The position numbers and the translations under genes are program-made. From positions 6,820,001-6,884,000 of the forward strand of contig CAVTWI010000002.1 of assembly GCA_963738345.1 (NCBI GenBank): a stretch of 64,000 nucleotides of DNA, read 5' to 3'. Within the stretch, counting starts at the first letter, position 1. Every line of letters starts with the position of its first letter. This document shows positions 17,239 to 26,668 of this stretch, one piece after another. The DNA is from Bog-159 sp963738345. GTDB lineage: Bacteria; Acidobacteriota; Terriglobia; Bryobacterales; Bryobacteraceae. The notes below the pieces were generated by a model. That model was not told the DNA's origin. It made no database searches and saw only the letters and a list, made by a program, of their open reading frames with translations.

Positions 17239-19407
17239 ATGCTGAAGGTCGGTGTTCCGCTATTTGTATGCCTCGTTGGCATGGCCTCCGTCCCCTGCCG
17301 GGCGCAGGATCCAACTCCCCCCGCTCCAGGACCTACCATTCGCGTGACCACCACGGAAGTTGCGCTCGACCTTGTTGTCCGCGACAAAAAGGGACGCCAA
17401 GCCAAGAATCTAAAACCCGCCGATGTGGAAATCTTTGAAGATGGAGTTCGGCAGCAAGTTCTTAGTCTGCGCCTTGTCCCGGGACGCGAAGAACAGCGCC
17501 GTTCGGCTGCCGCCGGTCAGGCGAAAAACGTACCGGGCGAATTTTTGCCCCTACGCGAAGTCAATACCGTTTGCATCGTCTTTCACAACATCGACCCGGT
17601 AACCCGTCCGCACGCCGTCGACATCGTAAAGGAATTCATCAAGAGCAACCTGCCCCCCGAAACCTACATCGGCATCTTCAACCTGAACGAAACTCTCGTC
17701 CCCGTACACGAATTCACCAAGAATAAGGAAGAGTTATTGAATTCTGCGTTCACCGGCAAAGCGCTCGATTTCTCCAGGGCGTCGGAAGCTCTCTTAACAG
17801 CCAGCCCGAATATCGTCACCGTGAATGCCCAGGTGAATAACGCGACGCATACCGCCAGCGTCTCGGTGGACACCACGGGGGGAGAAGTCGCCAAATCCGT
17901 AATCGTGGGCGCCGACGTGGACACAGGCTTGGGCGCCAACCGGATTCGCGGTGATCAGGTTCGCGAACGCAGCGACTTCGCCAACATCACCGGCATGCAC
18001 GAGACCGACCGTATCATCACCCTGATTAATCAAATTGGCACGTTGCCAGGACGAAAAACTGTTCTGCTAGTGACCACCGGCTTGGTCACTACCGGCGACC
18101 CGGACCGCTTCCAGAAAATCCTGAACAACGCCAATAGCAAGGGCGTGACGTTCTACGCGCTCGATAGCACCGAGATGAGCGCGACGAACGACACGGCGCA
18201 AGCCGGCAAATTGGCCGTCGGCGAAATGGCCTCGGTCAGCCAGCAGCAGGGGAACAAGAACGCCAGCCTCAGCCAGATGCGCCAGAATAGCCGCCAAGGC
18301 GACGACACCATCGCCGCAGTGCGTACTTCCGACACCCAAGCCAGTCTGCGCCAGCTATCGGAAGGCACCGGCGGATTTCTGATCGCGAATACCAATGACT
18401 TCCGCAAATCGTTCCAGCAACTGGCCGAGAATCTCGACGCGCACTATGAAGCCATCTATCATCCCACCTCCACCAAATACGACGGGCGCTTGCGCAAGGT
18501 CGAAGTGAAGGTGGCGCGTAACGATATGCAGGTGGAAAGCCGTACCGGCTACTTCGCCATGCCCGACCTGAAAGGTTCCGGCCCGTTGACTCCAGTCGAA
18601 TCCACCGGCTTGGCCGTGTTGAACGCCGACCCGCGGCCCCACTCCTTCGACTTCCACGTCACCGCCTACCACTTCCAAAACGATGGCGCGACCTCGCACG
18701 GTACGCTGGCTTTCGAATTGCCCGGCACCAAGCTTGGCGCCAGTGCCGACCCCGCCCGCAAGATTCATAAGTTAGAGGTGTCACTCTTCGCGCTCATCCG
18801 CGATTCGAGTGGACAAGTCGTCGATAAGTACAGTATCGATCAGCCTTACTTTATCCCCGATGCCAGCCTGGCGGCCGTTCGCGCCACCGCCCTCACTTAC
18901 ACCCATCCGCTCGATCTCGCGCCCGGCCACTACACCGTGGAAACTTCTATAGTGGATCGCGAGGGAAGCCAGGCCACCGCCGAGACGGCGCAAGTCGAAG
19001 TTCCCGCGCCGCCCAAAGGCGTCGGCATCAGCAGCCTCGTCGTGGTGCAGCAGTTGGAACAGGCCAACAACAAAACCGACGCCGCCGATCCGCTCACCTT
19101 CAAGGGAAAACACGTGATCCCCATGGTGCAGCCTACCGTCAATCCGGCCTCCAAACGCTATGTCTACTTTGTCGTTTATCCCGAAAAAGGCAGCAAGGAC
19201 AAGCCGAAGATCCAGGTCGAATTCAAGTCGGGCGGACAAGTCTTTGCCCAGTCCACGGCCGACCTGCCAGCACCCGACGCTACCGGCACCATCCCCATGT
19301 TCGTAGCCGCCGCCACCCGTCCCGGCAATTGCGAACTCAAGATCACCGCTGTCCAGGGAAACCAGTCCGCCACCGAACAGGTTCAATACGCAGTGAAGGC
19401 GCAGTAA
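17239..19407 (+). CDS. VWFA-related acidobacterial secreted protein
   Basis: A 722-aa exported protein (signal peptide to about residue 23, CLVGMASVPCRAQ). Residues about 35-75 hold the lead-in TTEVALDLVVRDKKGRQ ... VEIFEDGVRQQV typical of the TIGR03436 family, followed by a von Willebrand factor A-like fold to about residue 440. The usual MIDAS DxSxS is not intact (the site reads IVFHNIDPVTRP), so metal-dependent adhesion is doubtful. The C-terminal 280 residues are beta-rich, with a C-terminal Ig-like segment. The family is abundant in Acidobacteria and of unknown function. Confidence 0.85.
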   Translation: MLKVGVPLFVCLVGMASVPCRAQDPTPPAPGPTIRVTTTEVALDLVVRDKKGRQAKNLKPADVEIFEDGVRQQVLSLRLVPGREEQRRSAAAGQAKNVPGEFLPLREVNTVCIVFHNIDPVTRPHAVDIVKEFIKSNLPPETYIGIFNLNETLVPVHEFTKNKEELLNSAFTGKALDFSRASEALLTASPNIVTVNAQVNNATHTASVSVDTTGGEVAKSVIVGADVDTGLGANRIRGDQVRERSDFANITGMHETDRIITLINQIGTLPGRKTVLLVTTGLVTTGDPDRFQKILNNANSKGVTFYALDSTEMSATNDTAQAGKLAVGEMASVSQQQGNKNASLSQMRQNSRQGDDTIAAVRTSDTQASLRQLSEGTGGFLIANTNDFRKSFQQLAENLDAHYEAIYHPTSTKYDGRLRKVEVKVARNDMQVESRTGYFAMPDLKGSGPLTPVESTGLAVLNADPRPHSFDFHVTAYHFQNDGATSHGTLAFELPGTKLGASADPARKIHKLEVSLFALIRDSSGQVVDKYSIDQPYFIPDASLAAVRATALTYTHPLDLAPGHYTVETSIVDREGSQATAETAQVEVPAPPKGVGISSLVVVQQLEQANNKTDAADPLTFKGKHVIPMVQPTVNPASKRYVYFVVYPEKGSKDKPKIQVEFKSGGQVFAQSTADLPAPDATGTIPMFVAAATRPGNCELKITAVQGNQSATEQVQYAVKAQ

Positions 19408-19469
19408 CCTGTATAGGTGGACATCTTGTAACCTTTGTGACAAGATTAATGTACTGATTAGGTGTGTTC

Positions 19470-19676
19470 ATGGCTGACCGTAAACAGTTTCCAAGTATTC
19501 CCGCTGTCGACCAGGAGTTAGCCCGATTGCTAACTGAAGCACGTGATCGCCTCGTCACGGAGGATGAACTTCGAGAGCAACGGGTTAGCTTTGCTTTCGG
19601 AAATGCACCGGCTACCTCCGACCGAATCACAAAAGAAACCGTGCGCGCGGCGTCAACGCATATCAGAATGCTGTAA
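19470..19676 (+). CDS. Small putative antitoxin upstream of fic
   Basis: A 68-aa intact protein MADRKQFPSIPAVDQELARL ending at TAA 19674. The segment EDELREQRVSFAFGNAP resembles small proteins I recall upstream of toxin genes in soil bacteria. Its stop is 18 bases before the fic start, fitting an antitoxin-toxin operon. The classical Fic-inhibiting motif (S/TxxxE[G/N]) is not evident, so the antitoxin role rests on position and size. The reading frame carries no lesion, in contrast to the toxin gene that follows. Confidence 0.65.
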   Translation: MADRKQFPSIPAVDQELARLLTEARDRLVTEDELREQRVSFAFGNAPATSDRITKETVRAASTHIRML

Positions 19677-19694
19677 GGAACCGTTCGGCAAGAA

Positions 19695-20297
19695 ATGTCC
19701 GTTCGAGAAAAAGACGATCCGGAACTTTATGCCAGAATTCAAGAACGGAACCTTTTGCGGTAGTACGACCTCTTAACAAACTGCATCGAGATAGGCCTGG
19801 ACAAGGGTATTGAATCGTTTGATAAATACACCCTCTGGGCCCTAAATTACGCCGCTGTCGCGAACGTATCGCAGTTTGGTGGTCGCTACCGGGAAGATCC
19901 CATCTATGTGGGTAATCACTGCCCGCCGCACTTCAAAGAGGTTCCCAATCTGATGGATCGGTTCTTCTCCCTGATCCATGAGAACTGGGAACTCACCGCA
20001 CATCCTACACGGTTTGCCGCCTATGCCCTGTGGAGACTCAATTGGATTCACCCGTTTGTCGAGGGAAATGGCAGAACTGCAAGGGCGGCATGCTATTACC
20101 TGCTCTGCCTCAGGCACGGCCAATTGCTTCCGGGGCGCCAAATTGTGCCGGAAAGGATCAGGCACGATCGGAGGCCCTACTATGCGGCCCTGCAAGCGGC
20201 GGATGTCGCATGGGAACAGGGCAGTTTTGGAATTGAGCCACTAGCGGAATATCTGGCCGGGCTTCTGAGACAGCAACTCAGTGAAGAACCGCAGTGA
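19695..20297 (+). pseudogene. Fic/DOC family protein interrupted by an in-frame amber codon
   Basis: From ATG 19695 the frame reads MSVREKDDPELYARIQERNL-LR, then TAG at 19761-19763 (codon 23), then YDLLTNCIEIG and on without further break to 20297. The complete Fic motif HPFVEGNGRTAR is present, with upstream FGGRYREDPIYVGNH, so the domain is otherwise sound. Fic proteins transfer AMP or other groups from nucleotides to target proteins. Related sequences have Gln at the amber position as far as I recall, making CAG to TAG the simplest change. Translation could restart only far downstream (MGNHCPPH, GTG/ATG region 19908), leaving a truncated protein that keeps the Fic motif. Confidence 0.8.
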
Positions 20298-20303
20298 TCG
20301 CTT

Positions 20304-21056
20304 TCAACCGCGTGCCCGTGCCACCAGGCGCGTAGCCCGCCCGTCATACGGCGCACCGTCCAAATTTCCAAAAAGCTGTACGTCGCCGAAGCCCGCCCGT
20401 TCCAACAACTCTTTCAACTCCTGCCCCGAATACACATTGTGCTCGAACTCAAAGTTCTGCGCGCGTTCGCCTTCAATCAGTAGCCATCGCGAGCGCAGCC
20501 GTCCCCACCCCGGCAAAACATCATAATGCGCCACCCGGATTTTGCCGTCCGCCAACTCCTCCCAATGCGTCGTGCAGCCTTGCGAGATCAGGTACTCTTT
20601 GCTCATCACATCGATCAGAAACACGCCGCCCCGCTTCAAATTGGCGCGCACGTTTTGCAGTACCGCCAGATCTTCCTCGCGCGAATCCAAATAGCCGAAC
20701 GAAGTGAACAGGCTCAGCACCAGGTCGAATGTGCCCGGCCGGCTGAAGCCACGCATGTCCGCTTCCACCAGTTCCACTTTGGTGCCCGCGCAGGCCTCCC
20801 GCGCCTTATCCAGCAGGAACGCCGACCGGTCCACGCCGGTAACCTCGAATCCCTTGCGTGCCAGGATCAAGCTATGCCGCGCCGGACCGCAGCATAAATC
20901 CAAAACGTGCCCGGCCGATACCCCGCTCAGCGCCAGCACGCTTTCCACCTCGCCCGACGCCGCAGCCATCTGCCGCTCGCCAAACATATACGGATAAAAA
21001 GTGCGCCAGAACACTTCGTTTTCGAACCACTGCATCTTGTCAATATATCCAACCAT
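20304..21056 (-). CDS. Class I SAM-dependent methyltransferase
   Basis: A protein of about 250 aa with a Rossmann methyltransferase fold: motif I VLDLCCGPARHSL (about residue 55), acidic end of strand 2 VTGVDRS, motif II/III VEADMRGF and FDLVLSLFTSFGYL. The N terminus MQWFENEVFWRTFYPYMFGE and the pattern CCGPARHS place it with the SAM methyltransferases of the Methyltransf_25 type; the substrate is unknown. The start is uncertain (ATG 21074, 21056 or 21035); the longest would nearly touch the divergent aldo/keto reductase gene. It ends 7 bases from the fic reading frame, convergently. Confidence 0.85.
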   Translation of the reverse strand: MVGYIDKMQWFENEVFWRTFYPYMFGERQMAAASGEVESVLALSGVSAGHVLDLCCGPARHSLILARKGFEVTGVDRSAFLLDKAREACAGTKVELVEADMRGFSRPGTFDLVLSLFTSFGYLDSREEDLAVLQNVRANLKRGGVFLIDVMSKEYLISQGCTTHWEELADGKIRVAHYDVLPGWGRLRSRWLLIEGERAQNFEFEHNVYSGQELKELLERAGFGDVQLFGNLDGAPYDGRATRLVARARG

Positions 21057-21080
21057 CCAACCGCGAGGAGGCATTCAAAA

Positions 21081-22004
21081 TTGGAAACGAGACGCATAGG
21101 ATCCCTGGAAGTGTCCGTAGTCGGCCTGGGCTGTAACAACTTCGGCTGGCGCATCGACGCGGACGCCAGCGCTGCCGCGGTCAACGCCGCCCTCGACGCG
21201 GGCATCAACTTCTTCGATACAGCCGACATCTACGGCGCGGGCGCCAGCGAGGAATTCCTCGGACGCGCGCTCGGCTCCCGCCGCAACGACATTCTCATCG
21301 CCACGAAATTCGGCATGAAAATGGACGAACAGCGCCGCGGCGCGCGCCCCGAGTATATCCACCGCGCGGCCGAGGATAGCCTGCAGCGCCTGGGCACCGA
21401 CCGCATTGACCTCTATCAACTCCACCAACCCGATCCCGAAGTACCCATCGCCGATACCCTCGGTGCGCTCGAACAACTGGTCGCTGCCGGCAAGGTACGC
21501 GAGATCGGCTGCTCGAATTTCTCCGGCGATCAACTGCGCGAGGCGGGCCGCCGTTTTGCCAGCGTCCAAAACCAATACAGCCTGGTACATCGCGAGCCCG
21601 AAAAGGATGTCCTGCCCGAATGCGTCCGCCTGGGCATCGCCTTCATCCCCTATTTCCCGCTCGCCAACGGACTCCTCACCGGAAAGTACCGCAGCGGCCA
21701 ACCGCTTCCGCAAGGCAGTCGCGCCCTTGACGGCTTCGGCCCAAAAGTCTTCACCCCCGAAAATGTCGCCTTGGTAGAATCGCTCGGTGCCTACGCCTCG
21801 GCGCATGGCCACACCATGCTCGAACTGGCGGTTTCCTGGCTGGCCGCGCAGCCCGCGGTGGCCTCGGTGATTGCCGGCGCAAAGTCTCCCGAACAAGTGA
21901 AAGGCAACGCCTCCGCGGCGGCTTGGCAACTCACGCGCACCGATCTCGACGCCATCGAAGCGATCCTCTCGCGGGCGCAGGCGCCGCGCCTTGTGCCAAC
22001 ATAA
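21081..22004 (+). CDS. Aldo/keto reductase
   Basis: A 307-aa protein starting at TTG 21081, chosen because the Shine-Dalgarno GAGGAGG at 21065-21071 sits 9 bases upstream and the family N terminus METRRIGSLEVSVVGLGCNN follows. Catalytic Asp and Tyr are in FFDTADIYGAGASEE, the Lys in ILIATKFGM and the His in DLYQLHQPDP, all as in the AKR family; GCSNFSGDQL and the C-terminal SVIAGAKSPEQV (cofactor site) are typical. It would reduce aldehydes or ketones with NADPH; substrate unknown. Its stop is 4 bases before the glycosyltransferase start, so the two are likely co-transcribed. Confidence 0.92.
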   Translation: METRRIGSLEVSVVGLGCNNFGWRIDADASAAAVNAALDAGINFFDTADIYGAGASEEFLGRALGSRRNDILIATKFGMKMDEQRRGARPEYIHRAAEDSLQRLGTDRIDLYQLHQPDPEVPIADTLGALEQLVAAGKVREIGCSNFSGDQLREAGRRFASVQNQYSLVHREPEKDVLPECVRLGIAFIPYFPLANGLLTGKYRSGQPLPQGSRALDGFGPKVFTPENVALVESLGAYASAHGHTMLELAVSWLAAQPAVASVIAGAKSPEQVKGNASAAAWQLTRTDLDAIEAILSRAQAPRLVPT

Positions 22005-22007
22005 GTA

Positions 22008-23291
22008 TTGCGAATCCTGCTGGCCCATAATTCGCTCTACTATCCCTCTTTCGGCGGCGGCGACAAATCCAATCGCCTGCTGATGGAAGCGCTGGCGGCT
22101 CGTGGACATGCTGTGCGCGTGGTGGCACGCGTGGAACATTTCGGCACCGAAGCGCACGATGCCTTTGTGCGCGAACTGGCCGCCCGCGGCATCGCCCCTC
22201 GCCAGGAACATGCCAGCATCGAATTTCAACTGAACGGTGTCGACGTTCGCATTCTCACGCGCCATCCCAACCTGCGCGCCTATTTCGCCGCGCAGATGCG
22301 CGCGTTCGAACCCCAGGTCGTAGTCGCCTCTACCGACGATCCCGCCCATCTGATGCTGGAAATTGCCTTGCGCTCCCCCGAAGCGCGCGTGGTCTACCTG
22401 GTGCGCGCCACCATCGCCCTGCCATTCGGCCCCGATAGCGGATTGCCCAGTGAGTTCCAAACCGCGGCGCTACGCGAAGCCGACGGTGTCGTGGCGGTCA
22501 GCGAATATGTGGCGCAATACACGCGCCAGTGGGGCCGCGTCGACGCCATTCACGTACCCATCTCGCTACTCGATCCTGGCGGCCACCCTAACCTGGGCGG
22601 CTTCGACAATCGCTTCGTCACCCTGGTCAACCCCTGCGCCGTAAAAGGCATTTCGATTTTCCTGGCGCTGGCTGAACGCTTTCCACGCGTGGAATTCGCC
22701 GCCGTCCCCACCTGGGGCACCACCGCCGCCGACTTCGCCGCGCTGCGCCAAATGCCCAACGTCTCCGTGGTTCCGCCGGTCGACGATATCGACGACCTGC
22801 TGCGCCAGACCCGCGTCATGCTGGCGCCTTCGCTGTGGGCCGAAGCGCGCTCCCGCATGATCCTCGAAGCCATGTCGCGCGGCATTCCGGTGATGGCCAG
22901 TGATGTCGGTGGGCTGGCCGAAGCCATGCTCGGTATGGATTATCTGCTGCCCGTCAACCCCGTATTGCATTACCGCCCCACCGTGGACGAACTGATGGTG
23001 CCCGCGGTCGAGATTCCGCCGCAGGATATCGGTCCGTGGGCCCTTGTGCTGGAGCGCCTGCTGACTGATCGCAGCCACTACGCCCATGTGGCCGCAAAGT
23101 CGCGGCGCGCCGCCCTGGAGTACGCGCGCAACCTGAACGCGCTGCCGTTCGAAGCTTTTCTCGAAGGTGTCTTGCAGTCGCCCAGGCGCCGCGCGAGTGT
23201 GCGCCGGCCAGTCCGAACGCCGCTCTCCGATGAACGGCGGCGCCTGCTGGCCTTGCGCCTGAAGCGAGCCAATACCCATGTGGCCAACTGA
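22008..23291 (+). CDS. Glycosyltransferase, GT4-like
   Basis: A 427-aa GT-B fold protein starting at TTG 22008. N-terminal Rossmann part begins RILLAHNSLYYPSFGGGDKS; the C-terminal donor site shows APSLWAEARSRMILEAMSRGIPVMAS, the usual E-x7-E region of GT4 enzymes. It presumably transfers a sugar from a nucleotide-sugar donor to a cell-surface glycan. It overlaps the next gene (FkbM methyltransferase) by 14 bases, which argues for translational coupling and a shared pathway, for example O-methylation of the glycan product. Confidence 0.85.
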   Translation: MRILLAHNSLYYPSFGGGDKSNRLLMEALAARGHAVRVVARVEHFGTEAHDAFVRELAARGIAPRQEHASIEFQLNGVDVRILTRHPNLRAYFAAQMRAFEPQVVVASTDDPAHLMLEIALRSPEARVVYLVRATIALPFGPDSGLPSEFQTAALREADGVVAVSEYVAQYTRQWGRVDAIHVPISLLDPGGHPNLGGFDNRFVTLVNPCAVKGISIFLALAERFPRVEFAAVPTWGTTAADFAALRQMPNVSVVPPVDDIDDLLRQTRVMLAPSLWAEARSRMILEAMSRGIPVMASDVGGLAEAMLGMDYLLPVNPVLHYRPTVDELMVPAVEIPPQDIGPWALVLERLLTDRSHYAHVAAKSRRAALEYARNLNALPFEAFLEGVLQSPRRRASVRRPVRTPLSDERRRLLALRLKRANTHVAN

Positions 23292-24129
23292 CTCATCGGA
23301 AACGCCGGAGGATCGCGCCGCCCTGGCCGGCCGCGCAACCGAACTGGCGCGCGCCGCCATGCCCGGCGTTGACGTGGAAATATTTTGGGACGGCATGTGG
23401 GTGCGGCGCGTCGGCACCGACTTTTTCCCCGATCCCGAAATGTTCCGCCTTCCCGCGGGAACTGCCGCGCCTAACTGGGAACGCTGGGCCGGTCAGGCGC
23501 GCAAACACTTGCGCGATGCCGAGGATTATTGGTTCCACGTATACCGCCCCCAATCTGGCGACGTGATCGTGGATATCGGCGCGGGCCGCGGTGAGGATGT
23601 GTTCGCCTTCTCCCGCGCGGTCGGGACGTCCGGCCGGGTTTGGGCTCTCGAGCCTCACCCTGTTTCGTTCGCGGCGCTGCGCCGTCTCTGCGACCTGAAC
23701 CACTTGGCCAACGTTACGCCCCTCAACTACGCTTGTGTCGATGCGCCCGGCGAATTGCAGATTGAGACGCTGCCCGTGTGGGAATCAAACTACGTTCGCG
23801 TGGGTCATCCCAGTCCGGCGAGTTACACGGTGAAGGGCGCCAGATTCGATGATATCGCCGCGCAGCACGGCATCGGCCGCATCGATTTTCTGAAAATGAA
23901 TATTGAAGGTGCGGAGCGCTGGGCGCTGCCCGGGTGCATCGAGGCGTTACGCCGCGCGCGCCATGTGTGCATCGCGGCTCACGATTTCCGAGCGGCTCGC
24001 GGCGAAGGCGAAGAATTTCGCACCCTCGATTTTGTAAAAGCTTTCCTGGTCGAAGCCGGCTTCACCATCGTCACTCGTGACGATCCGCGCTACTACGTGC
24101 CGTACCACGTACACGGCACCCGTCCCTAG
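23278..24129 (+). CDS. FkbM family methyltransferase
   Basis: A 283-aa protein with the FkbM fold: motif I GDVIVDIGAGRGEDVFAFS (about residue 97), VWALEPHPVSFAALR, and the family signature FDDIAAQHGIGRIDFLKMNIEGAE (about residue 190-213). These enzymes O-methylate sugars or related metabolites using SAM. The start overlaps the end of the glycosyltransferase gene, and the two probably act on one glycan. The 3' end overlaps the convergent acyltransferase gene by 4 bases. Confidence 0.88.
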   Translation: MWPTDSSETPEDRAALAGRATELARAAMPGVDVEIFWDGMWVRRVGTDFFPDPEMFRLPAGTAAPNWERWAGQARKHLRDAEDYWFHVYRPQSGDVIVDIGAGRGEDVFAFSRAVGTSGRVWALEPHPVSFAALRRLCDLNHLANVTPLNYACVDAPGELQIETLPVWESNYVRVGHPSPASYTVKGARFDDIAAQHGIGRIDFLKMNIEGAERWALPGCIEALRRARHVCIAAHDFRAARGEGEEFRTLDFVKAFLVEAGFTIVTRDDPRYYVPYHVHGTRP

Positions 24130-24881
24130 GTCAAGCAGGTCTTCTGCGCCGCGTCGCCCGGTTGCAAACGCTCCAGTTCATCCACGATCTTCTGCCGCAC
24201 GGCATCTCGCAGATCCCCCACCTGCTTGATGTTCCATCCCTCTACCGGCACCGCTTCCAGAATGCGCAGATAGATATCTTGCGTCCCCCCAAAGATCCAC
24301 GAGTTCCTCGGCAAGGCCGCTCCCGATCCATCCACCACCAACGGCAGGATGGGTACGTTCTCGCGGATCGCCAACTGAAACGGCCCCTCGTTGAAAGGCA
24401 ACACGCGCCTGTCCGGCGAACGCGTTCCCTCTGGGAAAAAGACCACCGAAGTGTGCTGCCGCAGATAGCGCGCGCACTGCAACAATGCCTTCGCGCCTTT
24501 GCGGCGGTCAGTCCGTTCCACCGGGACATCTCCCGCCATGCGCAGCATCCAACCGAGCAGCGGCACGCGGAATAGTTCCGCCTTAGCCAGCCATTTGGTA
24601 TCCAGCTTTAAATGCGCAATCAGGGGGATGTCGGCCAGCGACTGGTGATTGCTCACCACCACGTAAACCTGGTTTTCGTCGAAATGCTCGCGGCCGGAAA
24701 TGTGGATGCGCCAGGGATTTACACCCGCCAGCGCGCGACCCAACCGGCGAAACCAGCGCCCCGTCCGCAAATGCCGTGGCTCCCGGTCGAATAATCGGAT
24801 GCCCCCCAAAAGCGGGGTCCATAGTAAAATGAGGAAAACACTAGCAGTCCAAATCCAGGTGGTACGCAACAGGGCGATCAT
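24126..24881 (-). CDS. 1-acyl-sn-glycerol-3-phosphate acyltransferase (PlsC-like)
   Basis: A 251-aa membrane-associated acyltransferase. Catalytic NHQSLAD (NHx4D motif) near residue 78, substrate-binding VVFFPEGTRS near residue 147, and a hydrophobic N-terminal helix (TASVFLILLWTPLLG). It would acylate lysophosphatidic acid in phospholipid synthesis. Length is normal for the family. GAGGGGG precedes the ATG as a ribosome-binding site. The gene is uninterrupted although the adjacent rplU-obgE block carries many frame changes. Confidence 0.9.
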   Translation of the reverse strand: MIALLRTTWIWTASVFLILLWTPLLGGIRLFDREPRHLRTGRWFRRLGRALAGVNPWRIHISGREHFDENQVYVVVSNHQSLADIPLIAHLKLDTKWLAKAELFRVPLLGWMLRMAGDVPVERTDRRKGAKALLQCARYLRQHTSVVFFPEGTRSPDRRVLPFNEGPFQLAIRENVPILPLVVDGSGAALPRNSWIFGGTQDIYLRILEAVPVEGWNIKQVGDLRDAVRQKIVDELERLQPGDAAQKTCLT

Positions 24882-24993
24882 TTAAGCCCCCTCAGCATAA
24901 CACCAGCGCGGGCGTCTTTTGTAGTAAACTGGATGTTTAGTCCACAAGCTCCGACGCACTCAGTGTGTCCTGGCGCAAATTCAGAGGTTATCC

Positions 24994-25304
24994 ATGCACG
25001 CAATCATTGAGACCGGCGGAAAACAGTATCGGGTTGCCCCGGGCGACGTAGTCCGCGTCGAGACGTTGGAAGGCGAAGTCGGCTCCGAAGTCGAAATCGC
25101 CGCTGCTGGCGGTGTTCAAGGACGAGGGTCGAGTTGCTCGCCGGCGCGGACCTTGGTCCGGCCACCGTGAAGGGCACCATCGTCGGCAACGGCCGCGGCA
25201 AGAAAGTGATCGTTTTCAAGTTCAAGCGCAAGAAGCAGTACAAGCGCACGATAGGGCATCGCCAGAACTTCACCGAAGTGAAGGTCGGCGACATTCTGGT
25301 TTAG
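24994..25304 (+). CDS. rplU: 50S ribosomal protein L21 (two frame changes)
   Basis: Start MHAIIETGGKQYRVAPGD and end GHRQNFTEVKVGDILV are typical L21 and lie in frames 2 bases apart. One extra base near 25102 and one near 25134 explain the shift; with both removed the protein is 102 aa, the normal L21 length, and reads continuously through LAVFKDEGRVLAGADLG and GRGKKVIVFKFKRKKQYKR. L21 is a structural protein of the large subunit and is followed by rpmA and obgE, the usual order. As an essential-type gene it is unlikely to be truly broken; I regard the indels as consensus errors. Confidence 0.88.
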
Positions 25305-25311
25305 GTGAAGT

Positions 25312-25570
25312 ATGGCGCATAAAAAAGGTTTAGGCAGTTCCAAAAACGGGCGCGATTCCAACGCGCAGCGGCTGGGCGTGAAGGTTTTCGGCGGCCAATT
25401 GGTGCCGGGCGGTTCGATCATCGTCCGCCAGCGCGGCACACCGCTTCAAGCCCGGCGAGAATGTCGGCTGGGGCAAGGACGACACGCTGTTCGCCAAGGT
25501 GACCGGCGTCGTCGAGTTCCGCGATCGCGGCCGCATGGGCCGTTTCGTCAGCATCAAGGCCGTAGCGTAA
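25312..25570 (+). CDS. rpmA: 50S ribosomal protein L27 (one frame change)
   Basis: The N terminus MAHKKGLGSSKNGRDSNAQR and IIVRQRGT are diagnostic of L27. One extra base near 25442 breaks the frame; without it the sequence continues RFKPGENVGWGKDDTLFAKV and ends at TAA 25568, giving 85 aa as in the family. L27 sits near the peptidyl-transferase centre. It starts 7 bases after rplU and precedes obgE, all co-oriented. Confidence 0.9.
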
Positions 25571-25640
25571 CCAGCTCGCCTTTCGAGTCGCGGTCTGCCC
25601 GCCGCAGGACCGCGTATGCGCAGCAGGAGCGATTCCCCCC

Positions 25641-26668
25641 ATGTTCATCGATGAAGTTCGAATCCTCGTGAAGGCCGGCGACGGCGGCAACGGCTGTCTG
25701 GCTTTCCGCCGCGAGAAGTATGTCCCGCGCGGCGGACCCAGCGGCGGCGATGGCGGCCGCGGCGGCGACGTCTTCATGGTCTCCACCGAGCACCAGAACA
25801 CCCTCCTCCAGTTCCGTTTTAATCCCGAACACAAAGCCCAGCGCGGCCGGCATGGCGAAGGCAGCAATTGCACCGGCGCCGAAGGCCATTCGATCGACCT
25901 GAAGGTGCCCGTCGGCACGGTGGTCTACGACGAAGCTACCGGCGAACGGCTGCACGATTTCACCGAAGCCGGGCGAGCGTTTCCTGGTCGCGCAAGGCGG
26001 CCGCGGCGGCAGGGGCAACGCGCGCTTCGCCACCTCCACGCACCAGGCGCCCACCGAGCACGAGCCCGGCCAGCCGGGACGAGGAACGCCGCCTGCGCCT
26101 GGAACTGAAACTGCTGGCCGACGTCGGGCTGGTCGGCTTCCCGAACGCCGGCAAATCGACGCTGATCTCGCGCATTTCCGCCGCGCGCCCGAAGATCGCC
26201 GATTATCCGTTCACCACGCTCGAACCGCAACTGGGCGTCGTCTCGCTCGACGATTTCCGCAGCTTCGTGGTGGCCGACATTCCCGGCTTGATCGAAGGCG
26301 CGCACCTGGGCCACGGCCTGGGCATGCAGTTCCTGCGGCACATCGAGCGCACCCGCCTGCTGGCGCACCTGGTGGACGTATCCGAAACCAGCGGCCGCGA
26401 TCCGGTGCAGGATTTCGAAACCGTCATGGACGGAACTGGCCAGCTTCAGCGAAGACCTGGCCGCCAAGCCCATGATCGTGGTGGCCACCAAAATGGATGT
26501 CGCGCAGGATCCCGAGCGCGTCGAGTCCCTGCGCGCAGATCGCCGAAGAGCAGCGGCTTGGCCTTCTTCGAAATCTCCAGCGTCACCGGACAAGGGTTGA
26601 ACGAACTCCGCTACGCCATGGCGGAGCGTGTACTGGCGCCCGCCAAAGATCCCGATCCCGAAGTTTAA
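25641..26668 (+). CDS. obgE: Obg-family GTPase (five frame changes)
   Basis: The N-terminal Gly-rich Obg domain starts MFIDEVRILVKAGDGGNGCL; the G domain has GFPNAGKST (G1), DYPFTT (switch I), DIPGLIEGA (G3) and ATKMD in place of the usual NKxD (G4). Five extra single bases, near 25972, 26079, 26432, 26534 and 26552, are needed to join the frames; corrected length is 340 aa, normal for Obg, ending PDPEV. The GTPase acts in 50S assembly and stress control. All five changes have the same sign (+1). Stop is immediately followed by the convergent ADOP gene's stop. Confidence 0.87.

Noticed and set aside
19761..19763. Amber codon read as pyrrolysine
   Set aside because: TAG ends many good genes here (337, 2540, 24129, 25304, 34820, 57951, 59903, 60923) and Fic is not a pyrrolysine protein; no PylT or PylS is in view.
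21075..22460. 461-codon minus-strand open frame opposite the aldo/keto reductase and glycosyltransferase
   Set aside because: Crosses two well-supported genes on the other strand and has no recognisable motif.
24994..26668. Programmed +1 frameshifting as a genetic system in rplU, rpmA and obgE
   Set aside because: Eight +1 sites in 1.7 kb share no slippery motif, stop codon or spacing, lhr and comF also need -1 changes, and neighbouring genes need none. Sequence or assembly error is simpler.
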